A stretch of DNA of 64,000 nt from Gordonia asplenii. GTDB lineage: Bacteria; Actinomycetota; Actinomycetes; Mycobacteriales; Mycobacteriaceae. Position 1 is the stretch's first letter. Every line of letters starts with the position of its first letter. The translations under genes and the position numbers were made by a program. The notes beneath the pieces are model-generated. The model was given only the letters and a program-made list of their open reading frames with translations, ran no database searches and was not told the DNA's origin. Location: assembly GCF_012933505.1 (NCBI RefSeq), contig NZ_JABBNB010000022.1:1-64000 (forward strand), given 5' to 3'. This document shows positions 37,442 through 47,375 of this stretch, one piece after another.

Positions 37442-37600
37442 GGTTTCGACACGTACTCGGCTAGCGCCTCGTCCGGCTCAACCAGCAGAGCGGCGCTTCG
37501 GCCGGTGGATTCAGGTGAGCCGGTCCGAGCGTCGTGCTGAGCGAGGCGCTAGCCGTGTCGAAACCATGGTGACACAACAGATTTCGCGCGACCGTTCATC
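37442..37600. repeat. Dispersed palindromic repeat, copy D (full long palindrome)
   Basis: The left arm from 37442 (GGTTTCGACACG, then CTCGGCTAGCGCCTCG) pairs with the right arm ending at 37565 (CGAGGCGCTAGC, then CGTGTCGAAACC). The centre contains CCGGCTCAACC and GGTGAGCCGG. The whole could fold as a long hairpin of about 125 bases, followed by TGACACAACAGATTTCGCG. Confidence 0.85.
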
Positions 37601-37719
37601 TCACGTTCCGATCGTGGTGATCCTCTCCAGCCGTGCACCCACCAGGTGCATCCGACGATTCGCTGATGGTGCAGTCTTGGTCAGCCATGACTCACCGAAA
37701 TCTGTTGCCTCACCGTAGT

Positions 37720-37885
37720 TTCGACACGCTCGTCACTTCGACTCGGCTAGCGCCTCGCTCAGTACGGCGCGCTAACGCAGCGCTAATCCTCCTCACGGCT
37801 CAACCAACGGACAGGACCCGCCGTCGGTGAATTCAGGCTCAACCAGCGGAGGAGCCTGCCGTCGGTGGATCCAGGCTCGGCGAAC
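37720..37885 (-). repeat. Dispersed palindromic repeat, copy E
   Basis: Reads TTTCGACACGCTCGTC, CTTCGACTCGGCTAGCGCCT, then CTCACGGCTCAACCA and AGGCTCAACCAGCGG. It is the same text as 1-165 and the reverse orientation of copies B and C. It ends 45 bases before the pknL stop. Confidence 0.8.
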
Positions 37886-37928
37886 TGGATGGGCGGCGCA
37901 CCGGGCCCGTTCAGCAATCGGCTGGTCG

Positions 37929-39122
37929 TCAGCTCGGCAGGTGGGCTCCCAACCACCACCCGGCCGATGCGAGTGACGCCGCTGCGAGCAGCACAAGGAA
38001 GATCCAGAACACCGCGACACCCGCGCGTCCCGGTTCCTCGATGAGGTCGTCGATGTCGTCGGGCAGATCTCGGGTGTGCTCCTGCGGCTCCGGCTCGTCG
38101 AGCAGCTGCTCGCTCCGAGGCATTGCGACGCTGTGGGTATGGTTCGGCGGCATGGTGTCGATGACACTCGGAATCGGTTGCGGGGCAACGGAATGCCCGC
38201 CTCTGGACCGGAACGCCGACACCGATTCACGTTCGGCGGATCGCACCGGAGCGGGGACGGTGAACTCGGGAAGGTCGAGTTCGTCGGCGACGTCGAGCAG
38301 GGCGTGGCGCAGGTCGAAGCCATCGAGGAAACGGTCGCGAGGGTCGCGTTCGGTGGCCCTCAGCACCAGCTCGTCGATCTCCGACGGTATTCCGGGGACC
38401 ACCGCGCTGGGAGCGGGGACGTCGTAGGTGAGACGTTGGTAGGCGAGGCCGAGCGGCGTGTCACCGCGGAAAGGTGTTTTGCCCGTGAGTAATTCGAACA
38501 TGACGATACCCGTCGAATACACGTCGGAGCGTGCGTCGGCATGCGTGCTCTCGACCTGCTCGGGCGACAGATACGCGGCGGTACCGAGGATGACGCTCGC
38601 CGACGTGACACCGGCTTCGGCGACGGCGCGTACGAGTCCGAAGTCAGCGATCTTCACTTCCCCGTCGTCGGAGATCAGGATGTTCTCCGGCTTGACGTCG
38701 CGGTGCACCAGCCCGGCACGGTGGGCCGTGCCCAGGGCACCGAGTACCGGGTCGAGGGCAGCGACCATGGCGTGTGGCGGCATCGGACCCCGTTCGCGCA
38801 GCAGCTCACGCAGGCTGCCCCCCTCGACGAGTTCCATGACGAGGAACGCGGTCTCGGCGTCCATGCCCTGGTCGTAGACGGCGACCAGCCCCGGATGTTT
38901 GAGCCCGGCGACGGCTCGCGCCTCGAAGTCGAAGCGCTGCAGGAAGATCGGATCGTGACTGTAGGCGGAATCCATTACTTTGACCGCGACCGACCGGCCC
39001 AGCCGGAAGTCGTGGGCGAGATAGACCGCACTCATGCCGCCGCGAGCGATAAGTGCGTCGAGCCGGTAGCGGCGTTCGAGGACGGCCCCGAGAAGGGGGT
39101 CGACGGCGTTGTTCACCTGCAT
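37929..39122 (-). CDS. pknL: Membrane serine/threonine protein kinase PknL
   Basis: 397 residues. The kinase domain (residues 20-280) has the P-loop IARGGMSAVYLA, catalytic Lys in VAVKVM, HRDVKPENIL, DFGLVRAV and the activation loop SASVILGTAAYLSPEQ. A juxtamembrane linker of about 90 residues leads to one membrane helix near the C-terminus (VAVFWIFLVLLAAASLASA) with almost no outer domain, as in M. tuberculosis PknL. It is divergent from the gene for its known partner/substrate type, the small DNA-binding protein at 39192. ATG 39122. Confidence 0.95.
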   Translation of the reverse strand: MQVNNAVDPLLGAVLERRYRLDALIARGGMSAVYLAHDFRLGRSVAVKVMDSAYSHDPIFLQRFDFEARAVAGLKHPGLVAVYDQGMDAETAFLVMELVEGGSLRELLRERGPMPPHAMVAALDPVLGALGTAHRAGLVHRDVKPENILISDDGEVKIADFGLVRAVAEAGVTSASVILGTAAYLSPEQVESTHADARSDVYSTGIVMFELLTGKTPFRGDTPLGLAYQRLTYDVPAPSAVVPGIPSEIDELVLRATERDPRDRFLDGFDLRHALLDVADELDLPEFTVPAPVRSAERESVSAFRSRGGHSVAPQPIPSVIDTMPPNHTHSVAMPRSEQLLDEPEPQEHTRDLPDDIDDLIEEPGRAGVAVFWIFLVLLAAASLASAGWWLGAHLPS

Positions 39123-39191
39123 GAATTTACCCGTCTACCCAATCGTGGCGGCTATGGCGTGGCGGGTGAATGACTCGGGTAGGGTCACAAT

Positions 39192-39557
39192 GTGGCTTCT
39201 CTACCCCTGTCCGCCGATGATCTGCCCGGCGAGGTTGAAGTACTGACCGTTGACGAAGTATCGCAACGCTTGCGGGTATCCCCCGGCCGGGTGCGCACCC
39301 TCATTCGAGATCACCATCTGCTGGCCCTGTCGCGCGACGGGGTGCCGGGCATACCGGCCTTGTTCTTCGACGACGGCGGCATAGCGAAGCACGTCGACGG
39401 TATCGTCGACGTACTGCTCGACGGCGGCTTCAGCCGCGACGAAGCCCTACGGTGGCTGTTCACCGTGCAAGAAGACCTCGGCATGCACCCAGCCCAGGCC
39501 CTGCATTCCCATTCGGCGCGCGAGGTGATCCGACGAGCCCAGGCCGAGGCCTTCTAG
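39192..39557 (+). CDS. Small winged-helix DNA-binding protein, PknL partner (Rv2175c-like)
   Basis: 121 residues. The N-terminal winged helix (EVEVLTVDEVSQRLRVSPGRVRTLIRDHHLLAL) is followed by a helical C-terminal part (GGFSRDEALRWLFTVQEDLG, HPAQALHSHSAREVIRRAQ). Rv2175c binds DNA and is phosphorylated by PknL, which stops binding. The GTG at 39192 is 69 bases from the pknL start on the other strand, so both promoters share that gap, with GGGTAGGGTCACAATGTG directly before this start. Confidence 0.9.
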   Translation: MASLPLSADDLPGEVEVLTVDEVSQRLRVSPGRVRTLIRDHHLLALSRDGVPGIPALFFDDGGIAKHVDGIVDVLLDGGFSRDEALRWLFTVQEDLGMHPAQALHSHSAREVIRRAQAEAF

Positions 39558-39588
39558 CGCCCAGCACCGCACTGATCAACACCATCTC

Positions 39589-39712
39589 GAGCTGGTTGAG
39601 CCGACCACGAGCCGGTCGAGCCGACCCCACGAGCTGGTTGAGCCGACCACCAGCCGGTCGAGCCGACCCCACGAGCTGGTTGAGCCGGGCCGAAGCGCTA
39701 GCGGAGGCCCGT
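39589..39712 (+). repeat. 42-bp tandem repeat, two full units plus a partial third
   Basis: GAGCTGGTTGAG recurs at 39589, 39631 and 39673, a period of exactly 42 bases. Each unit has CTGGTTGAGCCGACCAC and CCGGTCGAGCCGACC. The third unit runs into CGAAGCGCTAGCGGAGGCCC and GTGTCGAAGCC, the end of the dispersed repeat family. The rest of 39,558-39,989 holds no gene. Confidence 0.85.
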
Positions 39713-39795
39713 GTCGAAGCCGCCGTGAGTCGACGGTGTCAGAGCAACCAATCACCTTGTAACAGTTGAGAATTCGTCGCAGTGTGGTTTCGACT

Positions 39796-39983
39796 CGGCT
39801 GCGCCTCGCTCAACCAGCAGACGGGCTGCGCCTCGCTCAACCAGCAGACGGGCCGCGCCTCGCCCAACCACCAGAACGGCCGCACCTCGCCCAACCAGCA
39901 GAACAGCCGCACCTCGCCCAACCAACGGACGGACCGCACCTCACCCAACCAGCAGCCCAGCCGCACCTCACCAAACCAACAGA
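39796..39983. repeat. Seven-unit 27-bp tandem array abutting the aroG stop
   Basis: Units start at 39796 (26 bases), 39822, 39849, 39876, 39903, 39930 and 39957; consensus core CCGCGCCTCGCCCAACCAGC. Units 1 and 2 are nearly identical and later units drift, so a gradient is visible. There are no unique spacers, so this is not a CRISPR. It begins inside GTTTCGACTCGGCTGCGCC, a truncated dispersed repeat. The array ends six bases before the aroG stop codon. Confidence 0.9.
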
Positions 39984-39989
39984 CGGGCT

Positions 39990-41970
<1,981 letters not shown>

Positions 41971-42041
41971 GACCGGTAGTATCCCCCGAGCCGTCGCCGG
42001 TTCAACCACGCCCTCCCGTCCCCGCCCCAGATTGCTCCCAG

Positions 42042-43370
42042 ATGCCCTTGTTCCCCACCCGCGCCGATGCTTGGCTGTCTGCGTGGCGTCCGAGCCGGGT
42101 CGCGCGCGTTGCGATCGGGCTGATCTTCACGGCATCGGCGCTGATGCAGGTGATCGGCGTGCCGTTCACGTCGAGTTTCGGCACTCGTACCCGGATCGAT
42201 CTCGACGTCTACCGACTCGGATCGCAGTTGTGGCAGCACGGCGTCTCGCTCTACGACGTCGGGTCGATGCCGTTCACCGACGACGGCATCTGGCTGCCGT
42301 TCACCTATCCTCCGTTCGCGGCGTTGTCGTTCGTCCCGCTCGGCGCGATGTCGTTGACGGTGGCCGGTTGGTTCGTGGCGCTCACGTCGATCGCGCTGGT
42401 GGTCGTGATCGTCAAGATCGTGTTGCGGGTACTCGACGTCGGGAGTAAGACCAACCGCTGGTGGCTCGCGGCAGCCACCACGGCGGCGGTCATCTGGCTC
42501 AATCCGGCGTGGATGACACTCGGCTTCGGTCAGGTGAACATCTACCTGCTGGCCCTGATTCTGATCGACCTGTTCGTGCTCGCACCGCGCAGCCGCGCAC
42601 GCGGTTCGTTGATCGGTATCGCCTCGGCGATCAAACTGACACCGTTGGTGTTCGTCGCGGTGTTCCTGTCGGCCCGCCAGTGGCGGGCGGCCATCACCGT
42701 CGGAGTCTCGTTCGTCGCGGCCGCCGCTCTGGCCGCGGTGTGGATGCCCTCCGATTCGCTGCGCTACTGGACGCACACGCTGTTTCACACCACCCGCATC
42801 GGCGATCCGGCCGGACCGATCAATCAGAACTTGAACGCCCTGTGGATCCGGTTGGTAGACAGCCACTCCGCGCAGCAGATGCTGTGGATCGTCAGCGCGG
42901 CGGTCGCCACCGCACTGATGGTTCTCGCCGTCCGCTCGGCGCGACCGGTCGCCGCTTTCGCCTCGGACTCCCCGGCCCGCCGCGTCGACGCCATGTCGGT
43001 GACGCTGGCGATCGCGGTGTGGGGTCTGCTGATCTCCCCGACGACGTGGGGACACCACTGGGTGTGGGTGATTCCGGCGCTGGTGGTCTGCTCGGTCGTC
43101 GCCGCCCGCAGTCCACTGCGTCGCACTCAATGGATCTATGCCGCGCTCACCGTCTCGGGAGCGGTGATCTTCGCGGTCGGGCCGTATCAACTGTTGCCGC
43201 GGCGGGTCGACGACTGGGGACTGCTCGACCACATCGTCGGCAATTCCTACTGCCTGTGGGGGCTGTGCCTGTTGGTGGCCCTGTGGCTCGCGCCGGCTCG
43301 ACTCGCCGACGCCTCCTCCGCGGTGGCGCTCGCCGGCGGAACGACCGACCGAGCCGCCACCGCGGGCTGA
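42042..43370 (+). CDS. mptC: Alpha-(1->2) mannosyltransferase (MptC, GT87)
   Basis: 442-residue membrane glycosyltransferase with about ten helices (Rv2181-like). The first outer loop has RTRIDLDVYRLGSQLW with the Asp pair typical of GT87, then WLPFTYPPFAALSFVPLG and IASAIKLTPLVFVAVFL. Using decaprenyl-phosphomannose it adds alpha-1,2 mannose branches to lipomannan and mannose caps to lipoarabinomannan. It is divergent from the exoribonuclease gene, with only 71 bases between. It complements mptA and pimB elsewhere in the window. Confidence 0.9.
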   Translation: MPLFPTRADAWLSAWRPSRVARVAIGLIFTASALMQVIGVPFTSSFGTRTRIDLDVYRLGSQLWQHGVSLYDVGSMPFTDDGIWLPFTYPPFAALSFVPLGAMSLTVAGWFVALTSIALVVVIVKIVLRVLDVGSKTNRWWLAAATTAAVIWLNPAWMTLGFGQVNIYLLALILIDLFVLAPRSRARGSLIGIASAIKLTPLVFVAVFLSARQWRAAITVGVSFVAAAALAAVWMPSDSLRYWTHTLFHTTRIGDPAGPINQNLNALWIRLVDSHSAQQMLWIVSAAVATALMVLAVRSARPVAAFASDSPARRVDAMSVTLAIAVWGLLISPTTWGHHWVWVIPALVVCSVVAARSPLRRTQWIYAALTVSGAVIFAVGPYQLLPRRVDDWGLLDHIVGNSYCLWGLCLLVALWLAPARLADASSAVALAGGTTDRAATAG

Positions 43371-43445
43371 CCGCCCCGCGCCCGTGGGCTTCACAAGCGC
43401 GGGCGCGACTCAAGCGCGGGCGAATTCTCAGGCCTGGGCGAATTC

Positions 43446-44165
43446 TCAGGCGGCAGGATTCTCCGGCCGGTCGTCCTCGTCCGACGCCGACGGCTTCTTG
43501 TCCTTCAGGCTCGCCGCGTACACGTCGACGTACTGCTGGCCCGACAGCTGCATCAGCTCGTACATGATCTCGTCGGTCACCGCGCGCTCGATGAATCGGT
43601 TGCCGGTCATGCCGTCGAAGCGTGAGAAGTCAAGCGGCTTACCGACTTTCACGGTGATGCGCGCCAGCCGCGGAATGGTGGTGCCGGGCGGGTTGAGGTC
43701 GTCGGTGCCGATCATCGCGACTGGAATCACGGGCACACCGGTCTCCATCGCGATCCGGGCCAGGCCGGTCTTGCCCTTGAACAGTCGACCGTCGGGCGAG
43801 CGGGTGCCCTCGGGATACATGCCCATCAACTCACCCTTGTCGAGCATGCGGCGCGCCGACAGCAGTGCACCCGCCGCGGCGTCGGCGCCGGATCGGTCGA
43901 TCGGGATCTGGCCGGACGAGCTGAAGAACCAGCGCTGGAATCCCCCCTTGAGGCCGGTTCCGGTGAAGTACTCGCTCTTGGCGAGGAAGTAGATGCGGCG
44001 GGGCACCATCAGCGGAAGGTAGAAGCTGTCGACGACGGCGAGGTGATTGCTGGCGAGGATCGCCGGGCCGCTGGCGGGAATGTTTTCCAGCCCTTCGACT
44101 TTCGGTCGACCGATCAGTCGGAGGATCGGGCCCATCAGCACGAACTTGAACAGCCAATACCACAT
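43446..44165 (-). CDS. 1-acyl-sn-glycerol-3-phosphate acyltransferase family (PlsC, Rv2182c-like)
   Basis: 239 residues. The acyltransferase motifs are NHLAVVDSFYLPL (H-x4-D), GQIPIDRSGADAAAGAL, and MYPEGTRSPDGRLFKGKTG, followed by GVPVIPVAMIGTDDL. It should acylate lysophosphatidate or a related lipid. An N-terminal hydrophobic helix (YWLFKFVLMGPILRLIG) anchors it in the membrane. The ATG at 44165 is chosen by homology; the frame extends 22 codons upstream. It is the last gene of the minus-strand group 47,794-43,446. Confidence 0.9.
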   Translation of the reverse strand: MWYWLFKFVLMGPILRLIGRPKVEGLENIPASGPAILASNHLAVVDSFYLPLMVPRRIYFLAKSEYFTGTGLKGGFQRWFFSSSGQIPIDRSGADAAAGALLSARRMLDKGELMGMYPEGTRSPDGRLFKGKTGLARIAMETGVPVIPVAMIGTDDLNPPGTTIPRLARITVKVGKPLDFSRFDGMTGNRFIERAVTDEIMYELMQLSGQQYVDVYAASLKDKKPSASDEDDRPENPAA

Positions 44166-44315
44166 CGTGTACTCCGCACCGCCTCGAAAGAGATCCTCGG
44201 TGGCGGCCCGCGTACTCGCGCGGACCCACACCCGTCGAGGACTCAGATTACTCTGTGCGCGCCGTCACGACTCGGTGAAGGCCGCGACCCGACGCCGGGC
44301 TCGCCGAACCGCCGG

Positions 44316-45284
44316 TCACCCGAGCAGCGACGCCGCGGCGAGTTCCTGGCGTGCCACCTCGGCCGCGCCGATCACCCCCGCGGACTCACCGAGCTGGGTA
44401 CCGCGGATGCGGGCGAGTTGACGATGCCCGGCGCCGGTGATCAACGCCGAATACTGCTCGCGCGCCTCGTCGAGGTACAGACCCGACGCCCGCCCCACAC
44501 CCCCGGCGATCACGATGAGGTCGGGGTCGAAGATGTCGGCGATCATCGCCAGCCCCTGCGCGAGGGATCGGCTGAAGATCTCGAAAGCCTTGACCGCCAC
44601 GGGATCTCCGTCGGTGGCGGCCGCCGCGACCCGACGCCCGGTCACCGACCCGGGGTCGGCCGCGAGATCCGCGGCGAGCTGACTGCGCCCCCAGTCGGAG
44701 TCGGCGACCAACTCGACCACGGTGTCAACCAAAGCCGTTCCGCTGCAATATCTTTCCCAACAGCCACGCTTGCCACAGGCGCACGGACGACCGTTCGGCA
44801 CGACGACGATGTGCCCCAATTCCGGTGCGACGCCGAAGCTTCCACGATAGAGCCGACCGTCGAGCAGCAACCCCGCGCCGATACCGGTGCCGATCGTGAC
44901 GACCAGCGAATTGTGGCCGCGCGCAGCCGCGCCGAAGCGATATTCGGCCACCGCGGCGGCGTTGGCGTCGTGCTCGGTGAAGACCGGCAGCCCGATGAGT
45001 TTGGTCATGTCGGCGGCCACCGCGGCCTCCCGCCACGGCAGGTGCGGCGCGAACCGCACGACGCTGCGGTCCGCGGTCAAGAAACCCGCGATGGCCAGGC
45101 CCACACCGGCGACCGACCATCGCGACGCCAACTCGCCAACCAACCGCTGAAGGCAGTGTTCGAGCGCCTCGGTGGTCGCCGGAGTCACCGCACGGAGGGT
45201 GTCGAGAAGCTCACCCCGCTCGTCGACGACGGCGGCGCGCACACTCGTACCGCCGATGTCGATGCCGACCGTCAACGCACTCAT
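44316..45284 (-). CDS. ROK-family glucokinase
   Basis: 322-residue sugar kinase. N-terminal TVGIDIGGTSVRAAVVD binds phosphate; EHDANAAAVAEYRFGA holds the catalytic Asp; GTGIGAGLLLDGRLYRG and the ROK zinc site CACGKRGCWERYCSG follow; the C-terminus has VIAGGVGRASGLYLDEAR. It most likely makes glucose 6-phosphate; as I recall, Corynebacterium glutamicum glk lies beside the same plsC-type gene. ATG 45284 has GAGAGG upstream. Confidence 0.9.
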   Translation of the reverse strand: MSALTVGIDIGGTSVRAAVVDERGELLDTLRAVTPATTEALEHCLQRLVGELASRWSVAGVGLAIAGFLTADRSVVRFAPHLPWREAAVAADMTKLIGLPVFTEHDANAAAVAEYRFGAAARGHNSLVVTIGTGIGAGLLLDGRLYRGSFGVAPELGHIVVVPNGRPCACGKRGCWERYCSGTALVDTVVELVADSDWGRSQLAADLAADPGSVTGRRVAAAATDGDPVAVKAFEIFSRSLAQGLAMIADIFDPDLIVIAGGVGRASGLYLDEAREQYSALITGAGHRQLARIRGTQLGESAGVIGAAEVARQELAAASLLG

Positions 45285-45312
45285 AACCTGACCTCTCCCA
45301 TCCGACGTCGGG

Positions 45313-45660
45313 TCAGTCCCGCGCCGAGGTCGGAGCGATCCGCACGGCGATCGGCTGATACTGGCGTGGCACAGCGGCATCGGTGGCCGACGACGATCCG
45401 CGCAGTGCCTGGGCGAGCGCCTCCAGGACCGCGATGAGGGTGGCGATCAGCCGGGCCAGCAGTTCGCCGATCTCGCCGAGCAGTGCCGAGATGTCGCCGC
45501 TGAGGTCGGGCCCGACGAGGCCGTCGGCGCCCGCACCGGGCGTACCTACGAACATCGCAGCCAGGCTGTCGATCTGATTGGCCAGGCCGAGGAGCACTTC
45601 GCGCATCAGATCGGTCGGATCTGCGCCTGCGGTGGCGCCGTGGTCACGATCCTGCGTCAT
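45313..45660 (-). CDS. Small conserved hypothetical protein (Rv2183c-like)
   Basis: 115 residues with no enzymatic motif. The middle (DISALLGEIGELLARLIATLIAVLEALAQAL) is an amphipathic to hydrophobic helix; the ends are polar. It has a conserved place between glucokinase and the ArsA-like gene in this order. It may be membrane-associated or helical-bundle forming, but no function can be assigned. ATG 45660; 28 bases before the glucokinase start. Confidence 0.75.
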   Translation of the reverse strand: MTQDRDHGATAGADPTDLMREVLLGLANQIDSLAAMFVGTPGAGADGLVGPDLSGDISALLGEIGELLARLIATLIAVLEALAQALRGSSSATDAAVPRQYQPIAVRIAPTSARD

Positions 45661-45747
45661 CGAGCATCTCCCGTACTGTCTACGCCGTTCCCCGGCCGGT
45701 CGGCGAGAACGTTCTGCTGCACCTGCGGTGCCCTTTTTCTTCTGCGC

Positions 45748-46899
45748 CTACTTCTTTTGCGGCCACACCGCCGGGTTCGGGGTGAACCTGATCCGCAACG
45801 TTCCGCTGTCCCACGCGGCGTCGATGACGTCGCAGCGGCGCAGCACAGACGGTAAGCGTACCGGGTAGCGAAACCCGCTCACCGTCACCAGCAGGTCGTC
45901 GTCGGATCGGCCGAGACCGAGACGATCGGGTTCGGGTAGCGGCTGCGGCCACGACATCTCGTAGATCGTGTCCAACCCACTACCCGACACCAGGCTCACC
46001 TGAGCCGACGCCGAACCGGCCGGACGTCCGCCCGGCGGGCTCAATCGAACACCCAGCTTCCGCAGCCGCGCGCTACGGTCAAGCGGCTCACCGACTCTCG
46101 GTATCGCGCGCACGGTGACGTCGGGACCGGTGAGCTCCGCAATCCGCGCGGCGTCGGCGTCGTCGCCGGAGTTGACAAGCACCGTGCGCACCGGCAACCC
46201 CATCAGTGCCGCCGAGGCCACCTGCGCGGTCAGCACCGACGTGCTGCGCGCGCCCGCCCCGACGACGAGATGCGCCGCGGTGGTGTGCGGATCGGCGAGC
46301 AGTGCGGCGATGTCGCGGCAGTCACCGTCGAGCTGGTCGATCGCCGCGGTCAGCCGCGCCATCAGCGGCCGCTCGCTGGCCGCAGCGAGACGTCGATGCC
46401 GGGGCCACAGCCGATTGAGCGCCTGACTGAGCACTGCGGGTGCGCGCAGCAACGCCAGCGGGTCACGCTGCCCAGAGCAGTCGACGATGACCGATGTCCA
46501 CCGACCGCTCGTCGCCTCGTCACGAGCACGCCGCAACAACAGCAGATCTTCGACGCCGGGCAACGAGATCAGTTCGCCCGGTGCGACCGCGGCCAGCGTC
46601 GCGACGACGGGCAGGATCGGCCCGGAATGCGACTGCGCCATCGTCAGTGCGTCGGTGAACTCTGCCCAAGCTTGTTCGACGACGACCAGCGGGTCGAGTT
46701 CGAGAAGCGACAAGTTCGCCGAAACCTCAACCGGTACACCGGAATTACTGAAGACGCCGAGTCGCCCGGCGGTCTGCGAGTGGCGATCGCAGGTGATGAG
46801 CAGAGTGTGACCCGACGAGGATCGCCCACTGCTGCGCGGTCCCACCGCGGCGGCAGCGGCCACCACTGAAACCCCATCGCCGCCCGGTCCGAGAACCAA
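45748..46899 (-). CDS. ArsA/GET3-like protein with degenerate P-loop and C-terminal Hsp20-like domain (Rv2184c position)
   Basis: 383 residues from a TTG at 46899; the true start is uncertain, because the first beta strand (PIHLVLGPGGDG) seems to begin upstream and no ATG or GTG is in frame. The P-loop reads GPGGDGVSVVAAAAAV where ArsA proteins have GKGGVGKSTVAAA, so both lysines are lost. WTSVIVDCSGQ stands where the switch Asp strand lies. The C-terminal 75 residues (DDDLLVTVSGFRYPVRLP, GTLRIRFTPNP) fit the ArsA-associated Hsp20-like domain. It may be a non-hydrolysing paralogue acting as a scaffold. Confidence 0.72.
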   Translation of the reverse strand: MVLGPGGDGVSVVAAAAAVGPRSSGRSSSGHTLLITCDRHSQTAGRLGVFSNSGVPVEVSANLSLLELDPLVVVEQAWAEFTDALTMAQSHSGPILPVVATLAAVAPGELISLPGVEDLLLLRRARDEATSGRWTSVIVDCSGQRDPLALLRAPAVLSQALNRLWPRHRRLAAASERPLMARLTAAIDQLDGDCRDIAALLADPHTTAAHLVVGAGARSTSVLTAQVASAALMGLPVRTVLVNSGDDADAARIAELTGPDVTVRAIPRVGEPLDRSARLRKLGVRLSPPGGRPAGSASAQVSLVSGSGLDTIYEMSWPQPLPEPDRLGLGRSDDDLLVTVSGFRYPVRLPSVLRRCDVIDAAWDSGTLRIRFTPNPAVWPQKK

Positions 46900-46919
46900 G
46901 TGGATGGGCGTGAGATCGA

Positions 46920-47375
46920 TCAGCCTTCGACTCTTTTCTTGAGGTCGTTGAGCGCCGCGTCGGTGATGGCCTTCTCCGCGCGACGCTTCAACGCGCCGAT
47001 CAGCGGCACCACCAGGTCCACCATCAAGTCGTAGGTGACCTTCGTCGATCCCGGAACCTGTTGTGCGAGTGTGTATTTACCGCGCTGGTCACGCTGCAGA
47101 TCACTGCTCACCAAATGCCACGACACCGCACTGCCGTCGGCCGCCCACTCGTAGTCGAGGACGTAGGTGTCTTTGAGCACCCCGGCGTCGAGCACGAAGC
47201 GGACCCGCTTGGGCGCCCCGTCGTCGGACGTGGAGATCACCTCGACCGAGCGCGCCGCCGACACCCACTCCGGGTACTTCGGAAAGTCGGCGATCACCGC
47301 CATGACCTGTTCGGCGTCGGCGTTGATGATGATCGACTGCTGCGTCGAATCGCCGCTACTCGTGTCGGCTGCCAC
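46920..47375 (-). CDS. SRPBCC/polyketide-cyclase-like protein (Rv2185c-like)
   Basis: 151-residue START-like lipid-binding fold: QQSIIINADAEQVMAVIADFPKYPEWVSAARSVEV at the start, then VRFVLDAGVLKDTYVLDYEW and a long C-terminal helix (LKRRAEKAITDAALNDLKKRVEG). Such proteins bind hydrophobic ligands in a deep pocket; the ligand is unknown. GTG 47375 shares one base with the TAG stop of the previous gene, so translation is coupled. Confidence 0.88.
   Translation of the reverse strand: MAADTSSGDSTQQSIIINADAEQVMAVIADFPKYPEWVSAARSVEVISTSDDGAPKRVRFVLDAGVLKDTYVLDYEWAADGSAVSWHLVSSDLQRDQRGKYTLAQQVPGSTKVTYDLMVDLVVPLIGALKRRAEKAITDAALNDLKKRVEG

Larger units (their letters stand above)
36979..37928. other. 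Repeat-rich non-coding region between the HNH gene and pknL
   Basis: 950 bases with no credible gene. It holds three copies of the dispersed repeat (37,198-37,312; 37,442-37,600; 37,720-37,885), which make up nearly half of it. Short ORFs in it are translations of the repeat (for example RGFDTLVASAPRGSTS). The upstream part (36,979-37,190) should contain the promoter of the HNH gene, but no clear -10/-35 pair was identified. Confidence 0.65.

Noticed and set aside
39796-39983. CRISPR array
   Set aside because: Repeat units are contiguous with no spacers and no cas genes nearby.
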